From Moesziomyces globuligerus (Eukaryota; Basidiomycota; Ustilaginomycetes; Ustilaginales; Ustilaginaceae): 64,000 nucleotides of DNA. The stretch spans positions 186,001-250,000 of the forward strand of contig JARVLF010000018.1 of NCBI GenBank assembly GCA_030849465.1, in the 5' to 3' direction. The notes under the pieces were generated by a model. That model was not told the origin of the DNA. It worked only from the letters and a program-made list of their open reading frames with translations, and searched no databases. A program made the position numbers and the translations under genes. Shown one piece after another: positions 10,235 to 21,749 of the stretch (position 1 is the first letter of the stretch; the number at the start of each line of letters is the position of its first letter).

Positions 10235-11763
10235 TGTGTCAGGGGAATGTTGCGAGTCTAGAGATTGTTGCGAGTTACAAGCCAGTAAGCTTGATTTGTA
10301 GGAGGCACGGCCGTCGCGCGTCCAGTGTTTTGAGCCTGGTGACAGCAGTATAGGTCGGACCGCAGGCAGGTGCTTTTGAGATGCAGTGGTAGCGAAACGG
10401 GGAGAAGAGAGCCAGGAATGGAGGTGAAGATGTGTTGATGGTGTATGCAGTTCGTATGAGAGGGAAATGGCAGGCAGGGAGTGCGCAGCGATTCGACCGG
10501 GAAAAAATGCAAAACTCCCAAGACGCCGACTCGCTTGGCTTGGCTGGCGGTGCTTCGCCGTGCGTTCCCCGCGCCCTGCAGCTCCGCCACGCCACCCACA
10601 CGCGACTCGGGCGCTCCTTTGCCGCACCTCGACCGCGCGCACACTGTATTTACGTGCTCCGTTCCCCTTTCCCGCTTCTTGACCGGCGGCCAGCGGAATG
10701 CCCTCCCGAGCTCCCTCCCGAGCTGCAGTTCCAAAGTGGCATCCATACCGCAGTATCGGCCCACAGCGTCGCAGCGCTGCAGTGCCCCAGGCCAACCGTG
10801 CGCATGATGTCAAGGCCATGCCAAGAGCGATGGCTAGGGTGCGCCCGAAATAGCCGTCCCTCGACCATTCATGTGCCCTTTGCTTCGCGGGCTGTGTACA
10901 GACAGACTCGCTTCTCCTTCCTCCCTCCCGAGCCCGATGTTGACTTGGCGCTCGCGAACCAAGCCGAACTCCTACAAGCACATGGATGCAAACACACACT
11001 CGCGCCCAGGCTATCGGCAGCTGGCCAAGCCAAGCCTAGGGAAGGGCATGGACAACGGCACGCGCGCCGAATCGAGCCAACACAACTCCAGAGACAAGAG
11101 TGTTCCGCTTGCGCACTGGAAGTTCGCTCTGTTTTGTGTCACTCTGGAATTTCACTGCCGACCTTGCTTCGCATTCCCGCAAAATGCGGGGAAGGCATGT
11201 GGTTGGGGAGGCCTGGCTATCCTGCCATTGGATTTCTGCGAGAACTGTTAACCCAAAAGCCTCAACAACTCAAGGAAAATCACGTCGGATCCGACCGCGC
11301 ACCAAAGCCTCGAGCGCTTCGGCGCTTGAGCATCTCCAGGTTGGAAGAAAGGCAAAAACTCCACTCAACCTCGACACTGACATCTTTGTCTTCCTACCAT
11401 CCACACCACGGTCAATCTGCCACAAGCAGACTCGCTCGTTCCTTTCGACCCCCGAAAAGGTGCATATCTCAGGAGTCACCGTGGCTGTCGGTCCTGTACA
11501 TACGACTTTTTTCCTTCCCAGCGCAATAAGGTCTGCGACTCAGCAACACCGCCAACGACGCATAGCTGCCCACGGACAAACAGCCACTGGAAGCGGCTCA
11601 TACCGCATCGATCGATCCTGAACACAAAGCCGTTCTTGCCTCCGCGACCTCCGAAGGGCTCCTGCATCTTCCACGGCCCCATCGCATCGTTTCGCCTGCC
11701 TCAGCGGCTTGATACGGACCACCACAAATCAGCAGCATCCCTCACAACAAGCACAGCGTCACA
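10235..11763. promoter_or_regulatory. Divergent intergenic region, COA8 and CSTF2
   Basis: 1.5 kb between the two divergent start codons. Several long overlapping open frames on both strands are GC-driven and lack family features. It should hold both promoters and 5' UTRs; I could not single out a specific element. Confidence 0.5.
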
Positions 11764-13078
11764 ATGGCAGGCCCAGGTCCTCAACGAGGGTCGCGCGTCG
11801 TCTTCGGTAAGTCCTCGTCTTCAGATGGTGTGCACTCGTCGCATCTCCAATTCCACGAGCGAACGAACGGCAAAGTGCTGACAGCCTTTCCAATGCAAAC
11901 GCCCTCCGTTGACAGTCGGCAACATCCCCTATGACATGTCCGAGGAGCAACTGACCGACGTCTTCCGAGAGGTCGGCAAGGTCGTCGGCTTCCGTCTGGT
12001 CAACGACCGCGACACGGGCAAGTTCAAGGGATACGGATTCTGCGAGTTCGAAGATCCCGAAACCGCTGCATCCGCAGTGCGAAACCTCAACGAGGTCGAG
12101 GTCGGCGGCCGCCCGCTGCGCATTTCGTTCGCCGACATTGACCCTCTCATGGAAGGCCGCTCGACACAGCACGGTCAGTTCGACCAGGACGACTTGCGCA
12201 GAAGAGCAGCTGCTGCCGGACGTGCCGGCAGGCCAGGGACGTTTGGCCATTCTGGCGGAAGAGGTGGAGGGCCCGTGGGTGCAGGCTGGCAGCAGCGTGG
12301 CGGCATGGACAATGGCTTTGGCCAGAGACCCTTTGGCGGTCCGGGTGGGCCTCCTTACGGTGGTCCTGGCGGGCCTCCTGGAGCGTACGGTGGACCAGGG
12401 GCGGGCCCGGGTGGAGCACCAACAGGATTGCCGCCAAATCTGCCGCCCGGAGTTCCTCTGCCGCCGGGTGTGGGCTCGACGGACGCTATCACGCAAACGC
12501 TGGCAACGCTGCCGCCGAACCAATTGCTCGATATCATGAGCCAGATGAAGTCGCTCGTCACCACGTCGCCAGACCAGGCTCGTGCGCTTCTCGCCGGACA
12601 CCCGCAACTCGCCTACGCGCTCTTCCAGGCCATGCTCATGATGAACGTCGTAGACCCGGACATCCTTCAGCGTATCCTCGCCGCTTCCGGTGCGCTTCCC
12701 GGTGCCGCTGCCGCCCCTGCTGCCGGAGCGCCCGCAGCCGTTCCGCCCCACATGCAACACCCTGTCGCCAACAACGGCGGAGGATCAGCGACACCTCCGC
12801 AACACTACGGCGGAGCACCTCCGTCTGGAGCCTACCCGCCTGCGGCGCGCCCACCGCCTGGACCGTACGGTCAGCCCGGCTACAGCGCCAAGCCACCAGC
12901 GCCGCAAGCGCCGCCTGCGAACGATCCAGCGTCGGCGCTTGCGGGTCAGAACCTGCCGGAAGAGCAAAAAGCGCTGCTGATGCAGGTGCTGCAGCTTACG
13001 CCGGACCAGATCAACGCACTGCCTCCCGACCAGAAGGCGAGCATCATGCAGCTCAAGGCGCAGTTTGGACAAGCATGA
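11764..13078 (+). CDS. CSTF2: Cleavage stimulation factor subunit 2 (CstF-64/Rna15), two exons
   Basis: Exon 1 is 11764-11806 and exon 2 is 11916-13078, separated by a 109-nt GTAAGT...CAG intron; the spliced protein has 401 residues. The splice joins RGSRVVF to VGNIPYDMSEEQL, restoring RNP2 of an RRM (residues about 12-90), and RNP1 reads KGYGFCEF. A Gly/Pro-rich linker follows, then the hinge domain (NQLLDIMSQMKSLV ... LLAGHPQLAYALFQAMLMM, about 200-250) that binds CstF-77 and symplekin, a Pro/Gly/Ala linker, and the C-terminal three-helix domain EEQKALLMQVLQLTPDQINA at the very end. The protein binds the GU-rich element downstream of poly(A) sites during pre-mRNA 3'-end cleavage. Confidence 0.95.
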
Positions 13079-15185
13079 GTGTCCACGAACAAGGCTCGCG
13101 CTCTCATCCAACCCTGTCTCGAGCGGTAGTCTCATAACCACAACTTGATCTCTCGGGGATCTGCTGTAATACTATGCAAAATGAAAACCCACTTGGCTTT
13201 GCCAGCAATGCATTTGACGAGGAGAAGCGTGCGATGCCGTGTAGCAAGCCGGAAGCTCTGGCGATTCTGTGACCGGGCATCGGATTCGGTGGCGACAAAT
13301 CGACCCGATGGGTCGCTTCCGATCTGGTCGCAGAGCTCGCTGATCGCCCGAGGTGGGGATCGGGAGGCATGGGAACAAGGTTGAGCTGTGCAACTGGAAG
13401 CGAGGCCTAGGATCTGCATGGTGAAGATGCACTGCGAGCGATCGATGTCCGCTTGGCGACGAGAGGCGTGTCGGCTGGTCCGTGCCAGCAACCATGCTAG
13501 ACGTGCTTTGCGATGAGGACTTTGATGGCTCTGCTTGAGCTATCGCTGCAGGTTGGAAGAATCGGCGCACACGAGCTGCTGCGGATTCCAAAATTGTGGA
13601 GTAAAGCTCAAGCGCCGGGCAGGCGAGGGAGGCCAGGGTCAAAGATCAGAGACACCAGGGTCGAATGCGGAGCGAGGCGCCTTGCAGCTGAAACCGACGT
13701 GACTAGCCGCGATGATCGCAAGAATCGAGCTGCCTTACTCGGAGCAACATGCTCGATTGCGCCCGCTGGCCATTGAGCAGATTCAGCCTCGCTCAGCCTC
13801 GCTGCCGATGTCTTGCCTGCTGCGGTCGCTGCGAAGCTCGCATGCGATGCTCTTCCTATTATAGTCCATCCAGTTGGCCCAAGGCTGCGCGCACCTCTGT
13901 CCCATGTCGGAGTTGCATCGTCTACGTGCAGCGGCATCGTGTTTTTTCTTGCAGCTGCGGGAGGTGCAGAGAGTCGTAAGCGCCCTTCCCGTCTCTAGCC
14001 TCCACTTGCCGCCCAGACCAGCCATGTGCAGACTGGTTGGGTTCAAAGTGGTGCATTGCGGATCGTGGGTCGGGAGTATGCTTATCCTCTGCCGATCCGC
14101 CACGTCGCGTCATGTAGGCTCGCGTGAGCGAGCATGCCCTCGAGGTCTGTCCCCCTGACAATGGCGGATCTGCAGGGCGACCAAGCAGCCGAGGGGGCGG
14201 GCCTGTTCTGGTTGCCACACTTGGACGGCCTCGCTTGCGATTGCACCTCTCGACGCTCCGAACGCGCACGGAAGACGATGTGGCTGGACCGAGGCGAGCC
14301 AAGCCGAGCCAACGAGAACATGCAGCTGCAGCCTTTGATCCTGTCAGTCTGAATCGCCTCGATTCTCGCTCGATTCCCGAGGCTCAATTTGGCCCTTTTT
14401 TGCTCTTTTTTCGGGCAGCGCGACCCTGATTCTCCACATGAAGCGAGAGCGAGCAGAGCACACTCACAACTGGCGCAAGCAGGCGTGCAGGCGGGTGAAG
14501 GGCGGGCGTGCATGGATGCAACGATCAAACCGCAACACGATTTCACACCCTCTGACAGCCAGCCACATGTCGCAGTCACAGTGTCGAGGCGGTTGCACCC
14601 TGAGCCTCTCTCCCCTGACCTTCAAGCCTCCTCAAGCCTCGTCCTCCTGATCCCGACTCGCTTGGCGCTTGACTCCATCGACTGCGCTCCACCTCAGACC
14701 CGATTCGCTGATCGCCTGCCTCCTAGCCATGCTGCCTCGCTCCAACTTCGGCCACTCCTAGTCCCGATCCGGCCCTGGCTAACCTCGACATCCTCTTGCT
14801 GCACGCCATCGAGCTCCACCTGTTCCGTCTCGACCTCGCCCACACATCTCTTTGCTCCGTTACAGTTCATCTCTCACGGCCTCACCATCCTCGTTCTTCG
14901 TCATCACGTTTCCTGATGCATCAATCGTAGCTTCAGTGCTACCGACCCCGCCAACCCTCTGGCTTGTTTTCGGCCTCGAACACTTCCTTGCTTGCTCTCC
15001 GTCTCCGTCTCTCGACCCATTCGTCTTCTTTCACCGATCATTCAGCGGCACTCTCTCGATTCTCTGCGAACGTCGATCATATTCTCATGAATCTGCAAAT
15101 GCTCGCCTCCTAGCCACCGTATCCGCTGCGATCACTCCGCTTTAGGCTCTTGCGCCCGTTGCGCTCCTTTACGACCAACTCAGCC
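13079..15185. other. Intergenic region upstream of the RhoGEF gene
   Basis: 2.1 kb with several stop-poor but unconvincing frames (the longest at 14389-14916 is a Ser/Pro/Leu mixture without domain features). It is pyrimidine-rich from about 14600, consistent with a long 5' UTR or promoter for the RhoGEF gene. No RNA gene or repeat was recognised. Confidence 0.5.
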
Positions 15186-18100
15186 ATGGCTCCACCAAAT
15201 ATACCCGCGAGCTCGTCGCTGTCTTCCAGCTCGAAAGCCCCGCCGCCTGTGCCAGTCAAGCAGCGCTCCCAGAATCAGGCTAGTCCTTCGACTCCGCGCA
15301 CGCAGTCCGCCGCCGTGGTGGCCTCCACTTCCTCCTCTCACCTCGCCAGGAAGCTCTCCGCCTCGCCATCTTCCCATCTCGCAGGCAGCCAGCAGCCACT
15401 CCACAATGGTCGCAAACCTTCACGCCCTGTAGCCTGCCCTTCTTCATCGCGCCCGCTCCTCTCCAATCCCGCTCTCGATGCTTCCCAGGATCACCATCGC
15501 AGCGACTCGGGCAGATCCAGTGGTTCATCCCGGTCCACCGCTACTACCGACAGCTTCTTCCTGCCCCAGCATCCTCATGCACTCAGTCGACGCTTCAAAG
15601 AGCTTCCCATGCCGCCTACCTCGCCCGCCTCCGCTGACACAGTACGACAAGGCAAGCAGGCGGACGCTTTGGCCCCACAGCACGGCCTCAACGTAGTCGT
15701 CGACAGTTCCGCAGCCTCTTCGGCTGCGCCACTGCCTGCCTCCTCTCTCATCCGTAGCAAAAGCTCGGTCAGCACAACCCCTACAAGCCCAGAAGAAGCA
15801 GATGGCTCTCCTTACGAGCTGCTCGAGCCAGACGCCGATCAGGCGCCCGAAGCTGAGAGCAAGTCGTCGGGACACGACGATGGTCTGGATGATTTCTGGA
15901 AAGCAGACTATTCCTATGCTCGATCTCCAACAAAGGGCAACGACTCGTCGCTCCCGCCTTTGATGCGTGCCAATGCTCCAATCCCTCCATCGCGCTCACA
16001 GTCGCTTGATCCGCTCGCAGTGCCCCTGGATCAACTGTCTGACGGACACTATGCACCTCATCTCGCTACTTCTGCCGAGGAAGACGACGACGATCGCTCC
16101 GTGCCTGCCCCTCCTGGTGGACAGCTGGTCGAGGCCAACCTTCGCAAGCTCGAAGGCGAAGTTTCGCTCACAGAGCAGGCAGAACCGACCGCTCCCACGC
16201 CCAGCAACAAAGTTGCCACTAGGCCGCATCTGGTGCCCTACCAGCACCCAACTGCGTCCACAAGCTCTTCCTCCAGCTCAGCCGTGGGTCACAGATCACA
16301 GGCGAACAAGTCTACCTCCAGCCTTTCGACGTCATCAGCGCACGATGGCGACAAGACCGCGCTCGCCACTGCCTCAAAGCGTTCCTCGACTTCCTCCAGC
16401 AGCTCCTTCCGCATGACCCTGTCCAGGCAGGCCAAAAGCCTGCGCAATTCGTTCTTGTGGAGTCCACCTCCAGGAGAGCAAGCCCAGCTCGCCGGCTCGG
16501 AGCGTGCGTCCCTCAGCCAATCCGCTCGCACGCCAGATGCCTCGTCTGTTGTGAACTCCAACGGCGTGTATGTGGGCTCGATCGATGCACCCTCTAACTC
16601 CACCGCCACCGGATTACGGTCGAGCCAACCCGACTCCCGACCGGGCCGTCGGCCAACCACTGCGATGAAGGGGGTTGATGTCGACCGGGGCTTAGCGGCA
16701 AATCGAGGATCAGCCTTTAGCTCCACGACCGGAAGAAATCCGGTTGCACCAACCCTGTCCAAGCAGTCGAGCATTCCGCGGCCCCAGGGTAGTCCAATGG
16801 GGACAACCCCTGCACGCTCGACCAACGCTTCGCCAGAAGCCAGACGGCACCAACCGACCGCGAAAGCGCCAACAGATTACAGCAAGATCGAAGAGCGCCC
16901 GAAGTCCCGCCTCGCATCTCGCCTCTTGCTTCAGGGATCAGCATTAACTCTAAAGCTTCCACACTTGAAGCAAAAGAAACCTGCGGTGTCCATCAAGGGC
17001 AAATTCATGGCAGACTCCGAACATAGCAGGATCGATCAGGACGATGCTGTCCAAAGTGGTCAGGGAGCTAGACGGGCAACGATGACGAAAGAGACGTTTG
17101 TCGTCGCGAACGGCCACACTTTTTCCAATCAGCACCGCATCGGAAGAAGCTCTGAAGCTACGCTTGTTGCGGCTGTTCCGGGACCGGTAGACCTTCCGCC
17201 GAGTCCGCTTCTCACCAGCGGGCACGTCAGCGGAGATGCGCAACTATCGCCGTCGTTCGCAGAGACGTTTGCTTTCCTCAACAGCCACATCGACACCGTG
17301 GATAAACCCTTCATACCCGCCACAACGATTGCGAAGCTGCCAACCAATTCAGCAGCAGCAGAAATCTCGTCGCGGTCGAACGCCGCGACCGGACCGGCCC
17401 TAGAGGTCACTACGATCAAGGACCCGCAACTCGTTGCAGACAGCAAGGTGGTCGACCTCAAGAGTGCGACCGTCGTGCTGAACTCCCGTCAGCAGGTAAA
17501 ACTGCCTGGCGACGCGGCGGAGGACAAAGCGCTGAAAGATGCGATGTTTGACCGGCTTGCCGACTCGCCCGAGGCTGTCTACAAGACGCTGGTGTTCCCT
17601 GAAGTCCAGTCCATGCCATCCTCACAGTCGCTTGACAACATCGCTCACAAAGGCAAACAGAGTGGGAAGAAAGTTGGACACAAGAAACAGATGTCGCTGG
17701 GCTCGGCGACACTGATTTCCAAGTCTGCGAGCAAAGCAGCCTCAGACCTGGACAAGCGCGCGAGTGGTGCACCAGTGGTACCCTCCGGCCTGCCCTTGAC
17801 GCACGGTCAAGTCAGCACGAGCAGCACGGCGACTGTCCTGCCGATGTTCACGCCCGTCGACGAAGAGAGCCGCTTCTTTGACGCGCTGACCTCTCCGCAA
17901 TCGGAGCAACCGCCGACCGCGGACTCGAATCCTTCCCTCGCCGCCTCGGTGCTACCGTCTTTTGCAACTGCAAGCGAGTTCTTTCCGAAGATGAAAGCGG
18001 ATGCATCGGATGCGTCGCCTGAGCGCCAACCTGCCTCGCTAAGTGCGGTCAACGTCGCGGCTACGAATCTATCAGCTTCTCAGTCCAGCAGAAGGTCGCT

Positions 18101-20987
18101 CGGTCGGCGTTTTTCGGGCGTTTTCGACCCGCCTCGAACGCGTCAGATGCAGAACGACACAGCTGCATCGCCACCGCAGAGCCCGCGAGATGCAGACACG
18201 TTTTCGCATGCCGTTCCAGCTCGACCGGAAACCAGCCTTGGCTTCCATCTTCGTAATCCGCTGCGCAGGGACCGGAAGATCTCCTTGAAGAAGGCCACGC
18301 AAGACACAAAGTCGAAGGCAGTCATGGGGCCCGTCGATGCCGTCGAAAAGGTCAAAGCGACTGCTTCGCCCAGGTCGATGTCTCCTGCAGCTGCGATCCG
18401 CAAGATGTCGTCTGGTTTCCGGACCGAACGGACCATGCCCTCAAAGACCGCTTCGGAACGGCCCGGCACATCGCTCGGTTTCTCGACGGCCAACCTCGTG
18501 AAGGGAAAGACACCGCGAGCTTTCAGCAGTAGTGTCCTGGCCCCGACCAAGAGCTCGTTGGCCAGAAGTGTGCAGCCGTCGTCTCCTTCCAACAGCCGGA
18601 TCACCGCACGGTCCGTATCGGCTTCGACACTGACGACGCCAGAATCTAATTCTCCCTCGCGCTCGCCGCAGCGACCTGCGAACCCTCCGTCGTCTTTCCG
18701 CGCAGGAGGCTCGACATCATCACGCACTCCTGCATTCTCGACTGGCTCCCCAATCAAGCCTAGCAAGCTGAAGGCAACCTCCACAGGCAGCAACGTGGTC
18801 TCGACTGAGCCGGCCATGACTTCGGCGCCCGATCTCTTGGATCTTGCCACCTCAGAATCCAAACAGGACGGAAGGTCATCATCACCGGAACCCATGTCGC
18901 CCGAGTCATCGGGCGTAGATCCATCTAAGTCAAGTGCGATCAGGATGGACATCAGGAGACGGCGCACACTCAGCAGGCCAGTCCTTTCGCCGATCCGCAC
19001 ATCGATAACCGAGGAGCGGCCCTTTGCACGACCATCGACAGCGCTCGGATTCCGCGCGGGGATGTCGGGCCAGGACCGCAAGATGAGCCAGCCGACGCTG
19101 GACATGGTCGATGATCGTGAGTTCCTCGAGGCGCTCGAGCAAGTGCGGCAGATCCATCGCGAGCGCATTCAGGCGCACGCGCAGGATCTGGAAAATAAGA
19201 CACGATTGGCTCGATTGGGCATGATGTCCGGCAATTACCTCAGGACCAAGGTCTCCGGATCCATGCTGGACGATGACGAGAAGGAGCAGGATCAAGCCCA
19301 CGCCTCCGTCGCGAGCAAGGACGAATCCAGCAACGGTCAGAACTCCAGCTTGGATCGAGGGCGTTCAGGCAAGTCCGGAGCCTCTGCGGCGGCTCAATCG
19401 AGCTCACGCTTGCGTCACAAGCGCTCTGCCAGTGCGGGTGCGAAGCTCGGCCGTGAGCGGTCTGCATCCTCGGCGTCTTTGGACTCTGACAAGGACATCG
19501 ATCAGCGCCAGAAGGACATTGTCAAGGCGTACACCGACAAAGTGTCGCCTGTCGGTGCCCCGACGACCGGGCTGGAGTGGGGGGTCGGCAAGGCGAGCGG
19601 CAAGCTGCACGACGGTGCATTTGTCAACGATGACGACTGGAAGAAGGAGGTCAAGGCGCTTTTCCTCATCCGTGAGCTGGTGCAGACGGAGAGGAGCTAT
19701 GCAAGGCATCTTGGCAGTCTGCTGAGCGTGGTGCGCAAATTGCAGACCGTTGCGGGAGGTAGCAACAGTGCGCTCGGGGTCAAGCGCAAGTCGGCGAGCA
19801 ACTTGTTCGCAGCGTACTCGCAGGGCAAGACGGCGGCGAACGGCTCGCCGCCCGGCCACGTTGCGCTGCTGCGCATGCACCTTCCGCAGCTGATCGCGTT
19901 GAGCAACGCGCTGGTGCATCGCGTGGAGGCGAACCCCACGAGCGCGGGCGTGGGTGCAGCCTTTGATGCGCTGGCAGCACAGCTGGAGTCGACCTTTGTC
20001 GGCTGGTCGGGAGTGGCTTCGCAAGCGTTGCGGGAGCTGCGCGCTACCGAGCTAACCAAAGGCAAGTCGGCTTTCAAGATCGGTCTGGTCCCGCTCACGC
20101 CTCGGGACTCGAGCGAAGTGGGCGCAACGACCAGCGCCTCGAGCGCTAGTGGAAGCTCCTCGCCCGGGTTCGGACTGCGCCATCCGACGCTGCGGATGAC
20201 CTCACTCACGCGTCCGCCTTCGCCCGTGGGCGTGCGGGCGGAGCAGGACGATGGTACAAACGGCGAGGCCGGTGGCGCAACAATGCCCGCCAAGAGATCG
20301 ACAAAGAGGCGAAGCACGATCACGAGCACGAGCTTTATCCCTCCACGCCTGATCGTGGCCTCGCCATCGGTTCTCTCGACCAGTCCGAATCAGGATGGTG
20401 GAGATTCGACGAACGGACTGGAGCACGGTGGTGCAGGACTGGCTGCAGCTGGGGACAACGCTCGGATGGGTGCGCCCTCGACGCGCCGGTTCGGCCACTC
20501 GCGCAGCCAGTCGACGCTGGTGACACCGCTGCCGACACCGACGTCTGCTGGTGCACCAGACGTGTGGTCTGGGCTGAGCATGACGTCTTCGTCCACCATC
20601 GCCACGGGCACGGCGGGGTCGACTCAGCTCGGACCCGCACACGGAGGGACGGCGAAGTGCCTGACTCCGATGGACATTGCCATCATGCCGACGCAGCGCA
20701 TCCCGAGGTACGGGCTGATGCTGCGCGACTTGTTGCGGAACACGCCTCCGGAATCGCTCTCGCACGTGCGCGTGCAGCGGGCGATGGCGCTCATCCAGAA
20801 GATCGCGACCATGTGCGACTCGGCGGCGCCTGCGCCAGCGGTGAGCACGGCTGGCGGCTCGGGGACGGGGACTGCATCGCCGTCGCGCGCGAGCAGCGTG
20901 CTGGGCATGACGAGTCGCGAATCGCTCAGCATGGGCTCCTCGCCGCTGCTGCCCGCAGCGAGCTTCGCAATGACAAAGAGAATGTGA
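15186..20987 (+). CDS. Very large RhoGEF (Dbl-homology domain) protein
   Basis: The frame is open from 15150, but the first ATG is 15186 (MAPPNIPASSS), giving 1,933 residues without an intron. About the first 1,480 residues are Ser/Pro/Thr-rich and low-complexity, with basic patches such as SSSSFRMTLSRQAKSLRNSF and proline motifs (PPPVPVKQ) near the N-terminus. The Dbl-homology domain starts near residue 1485 with ALFLIRELVQTERSYARHL (conserved region 1) and ends near 1835-1870 with MPTQRIPRYGLMLRDLL (conserved region 3). About 200 residues of low-complexity sequence lie between the two. No PH domain follows; the protein stops about 60 residues later. Rho/Cdc42 GEFs activate small GTPases that control polarity. 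The target GTPase cannot be told. Confidence 0.85.
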   Translation: MAPPNIPASSSLSSSSKAPPPVPVKQRSQNQASPSTPRTQSAAVVASTSSSHLARKLSASPSSHLAGSQQPLHNGRKPSRPVACPSSSRPLLSNPALDASQDHHRSDSGRSSGSSRSTATTDSFFLPQHPHALSRRFKELPMPPTSPASADTVRQGKQADALAPQHGLNVVVDSSAASSAAPLPASSLIRSKSSVSTTPTSPEEADGSPYELLEPDADQAPEAESKSSGHDDGLDDFWKADYSYARSPTKGNDSSLPPLMRANAPIPPSRSQSLDPLAVPLDQLSDGHYAPHLATSAEEDDDDRSVPAPPGGQLVEANLRKLEGEVSLTEQAEPTAPTPSNKVATRPHLVPYQHPTASTSSSSSSAVGHRSQANKSTSSLSTSSAHDGDKTALATASKRSSTSSSSSFRMTLSRQAKSLRNSFLWSPPPGEQAQLAGSERASLSQSARTPDASSVVNSNGVYVGSIDAPSNSTATGLRSSQPDSRPGRRPTTAMKGVDVDRGLAANRGSAFSSTTGRNPVAPTLSKQSSIPRPQGSPMGTTPARSTNASPEARRHQPTAKAPTDYSKIEERPKSRLASRLLLQGSALTLKLPHLKQKKPAVSIKGKFMADSEHSRIDQDDAVQSGQGARRATMTKETFVVANGHTFSNQHRIGRSSEATLVAAVPGPVDLPPSPLLTSGHVSGDAQLSPSFAETFAFLNSHIDTVDKPFIPATTIAKLPTNSAAAEISSRSNAATGPALEVTTIKDPQLVADSKVVDLKSATVVLNSRQQVKLPGDAAEDKALKDAMFDRLADSPEAVYKTLVFPEVQSMPSSQSLDNIAHKGKQSGKKVGHKKQMSLGSATLISKSASKAASDLDKRASGAPVVPSGLPLTHGQVSTSSTATVLPMFTPVDEESRFFDALTSPQSEQPPTADSNPSLAASVLPSFATASEFFPKMKADASDASPERQPASLSAVNVAATNLSASQSSRRSLGRRFSGVFDPPRTRQMQNDTAASPPQSPRDADTFSHAVPARPETSLGFHLRNPLRRDRKISLKKATQDTKSKAVMGPVDAVEKVKATASPRSMSPAAAIRKMSSGFRTERTMPSKTASERPGTSLGFSTANLVKGKTPRAFSSSVLAPTKSSLARSVQPSSPSNSRITARSVSASTLTTPESNSPSRSPQRPANPPSSFRAGGSTSSRTPAFSTGSPIKPSKLKATSTGSNVVSTEPAMTSAPDLLDLATSESKQDGRSSSPEPMSPESSGVDPSKSSAIRMDIRRRRTLSRPVLSPIRTSITEERPFARPSTALGFRAGMSGQDRKMSQPTLDMVDDREFLEALEQVRQIHRERIQAHAQDLENKTRLARLGMMSGNYLRTKVSGSMLDDDEKEQDQAHASVASKDESSNGQNSSLDRGRSGKSGASAAAQSSSRLRHKRSASAGAKLGRERSASSASLDSDKDIDQRQKDIVKAYTDKVSPVGAPTTGLEWGVGKASGKLHDGAFVNDDDWKKEVKALFLIRELVQTERSYARHLGSLLSVVRKLQTVAGGSNSALGVKRKSASNLFAAYSQGKTAANGSPPGHVALLRMHLPQLIALSNALVHRVEANPTSAGVGAAFDALAAQLESTFVGWSGVASQALRELRATELTKGKSAFKIGLVPLTPRDSSEVGATTSASSASGSSSPGFGLRHPTLRMTSLTRPPSPVGVRAEQDDGTNGEAGGATMPAKRSTKRRSTITSTSFIPPRLIVASPSVLSTSPNQDGGDSTNGLEHGGAGLAAAGDNARMGAPSTRRFGHSRSQSTLVTPLPTPTSAGAPDVWSGLSMTSSSTIATGTAGSTQLGPAHGGTAKCLTPMDIAIMPTQRIPRYGLMLRDLLRNTPPESLSHVRVQRAMALIQKIATMCDSAAPAPAVSTAGGSGTGTASPSRASSVLGMTSRESLSMGSSPLLPAASFAMTKRM

Positions 20988-21181
20988 GGAGGCGCCAGCC
21001 CGACGTGGCGGTCGCATTTGTAGCCGAACGACGCTGTATTTGTATCTACTCCACTCGCAAGCAAGCTTACGATCTCAAGGATGCTGTTGGCGGTCGTGTG
21101 GCAAGTCAGGTCGAATCTGTGCGAGGGCATCGTTCTGGTCGGTTTGCGGTATGGATACAGGGAGGACGGAAGGGATCGGGA

Positions 21182-21749
21182 TTAGGCTTGTTGCTGCTGC
21201 TGTCGGTTGACGCTGGAGAAGATGTCTTTGAGGTGGGCCTGTGCGTCCTCTCCCTGTTTTTGGAGGTACTGTTGTCGGGCAAAGGTAGGAAGAACAGAAA
21301 GAGGGCCTCGTTTAGTCAGGCGTGGCGGGAAAGAGACTGGGGATGGGTAAAGGGAGGGCGTACCTTTTGCTTCTTCTGGAGGGCTTCGAGGTCTGATGTG
21401 ATGGTCTTCTGCTTCTGTTCGAGCTCGCTCAGCACGACGGGTTGTGTTTCCTGAATGAACCTGTTGGAAAGCAAAGCCACAGCGCAGCGAGTAAGTACGC
21501 CTGCGCATGACGAATGAGGTGCGGGAAAGGGGGGACAACGTACATCTTGCCGACGGAACGGTAGAAGGGCGCGTTAGGATCCTGGATCGCCTGCAGCTCG
21601 GTGAGTGTGAGCGTGTTGAGTTTGGCGTCGCGCTCGCGCGCGGCGATCTGGGCTCGCAGCGCACCGAGCTGCTGGTTGGTCTGGTAGACCTGCAGCTGGA
21701 TCTTCTCCAGCACCTTGGAGAGCGTCTCGTCCGGGATCCGGGACGACAT
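21182..21749 (-). CDS. PFD1: Prefoldin subunit 1, three exons
   Basis: Exons 21749-21544, 21460-21364 and 21268-21182 join to 129 residues; family members are about 110-125. Introns begin GTACGT and GTACGC and end CAG. Splicing restores SVGKMFIQETQPVVL, the conserved turn of beta-type prefoldins, between two coiled-coil helices (MSSRIPDETLSKVLEKIQLQ at the start; LEQKQKTITSDLEALQKKQK after the turn). A Gln-rich tail ends the protein. Prefoldin is the cytosolic hexamer that passes nascent actin and tubulin to CCT/TRiC. The gene converges on the RhoGEF, and its upstream region is where the retrotransposon inserted. Confidence 0.92.

Noticed and set aside
14389..14916. Plus-strand ORF (175 aa) upstream of the RhoGEF
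   Set aside because: Ser/Pro/Leu mixture in a pyrimidine-rich leader region with no domain; probably 5' UTR.
20564..21454. Plus-strand ORF (296 aa) across the end of the RhoGEF and into PFD1
   Set aside because: Overlaps two better-supported genes in another frame or strand, and the sequence has no protein family character.
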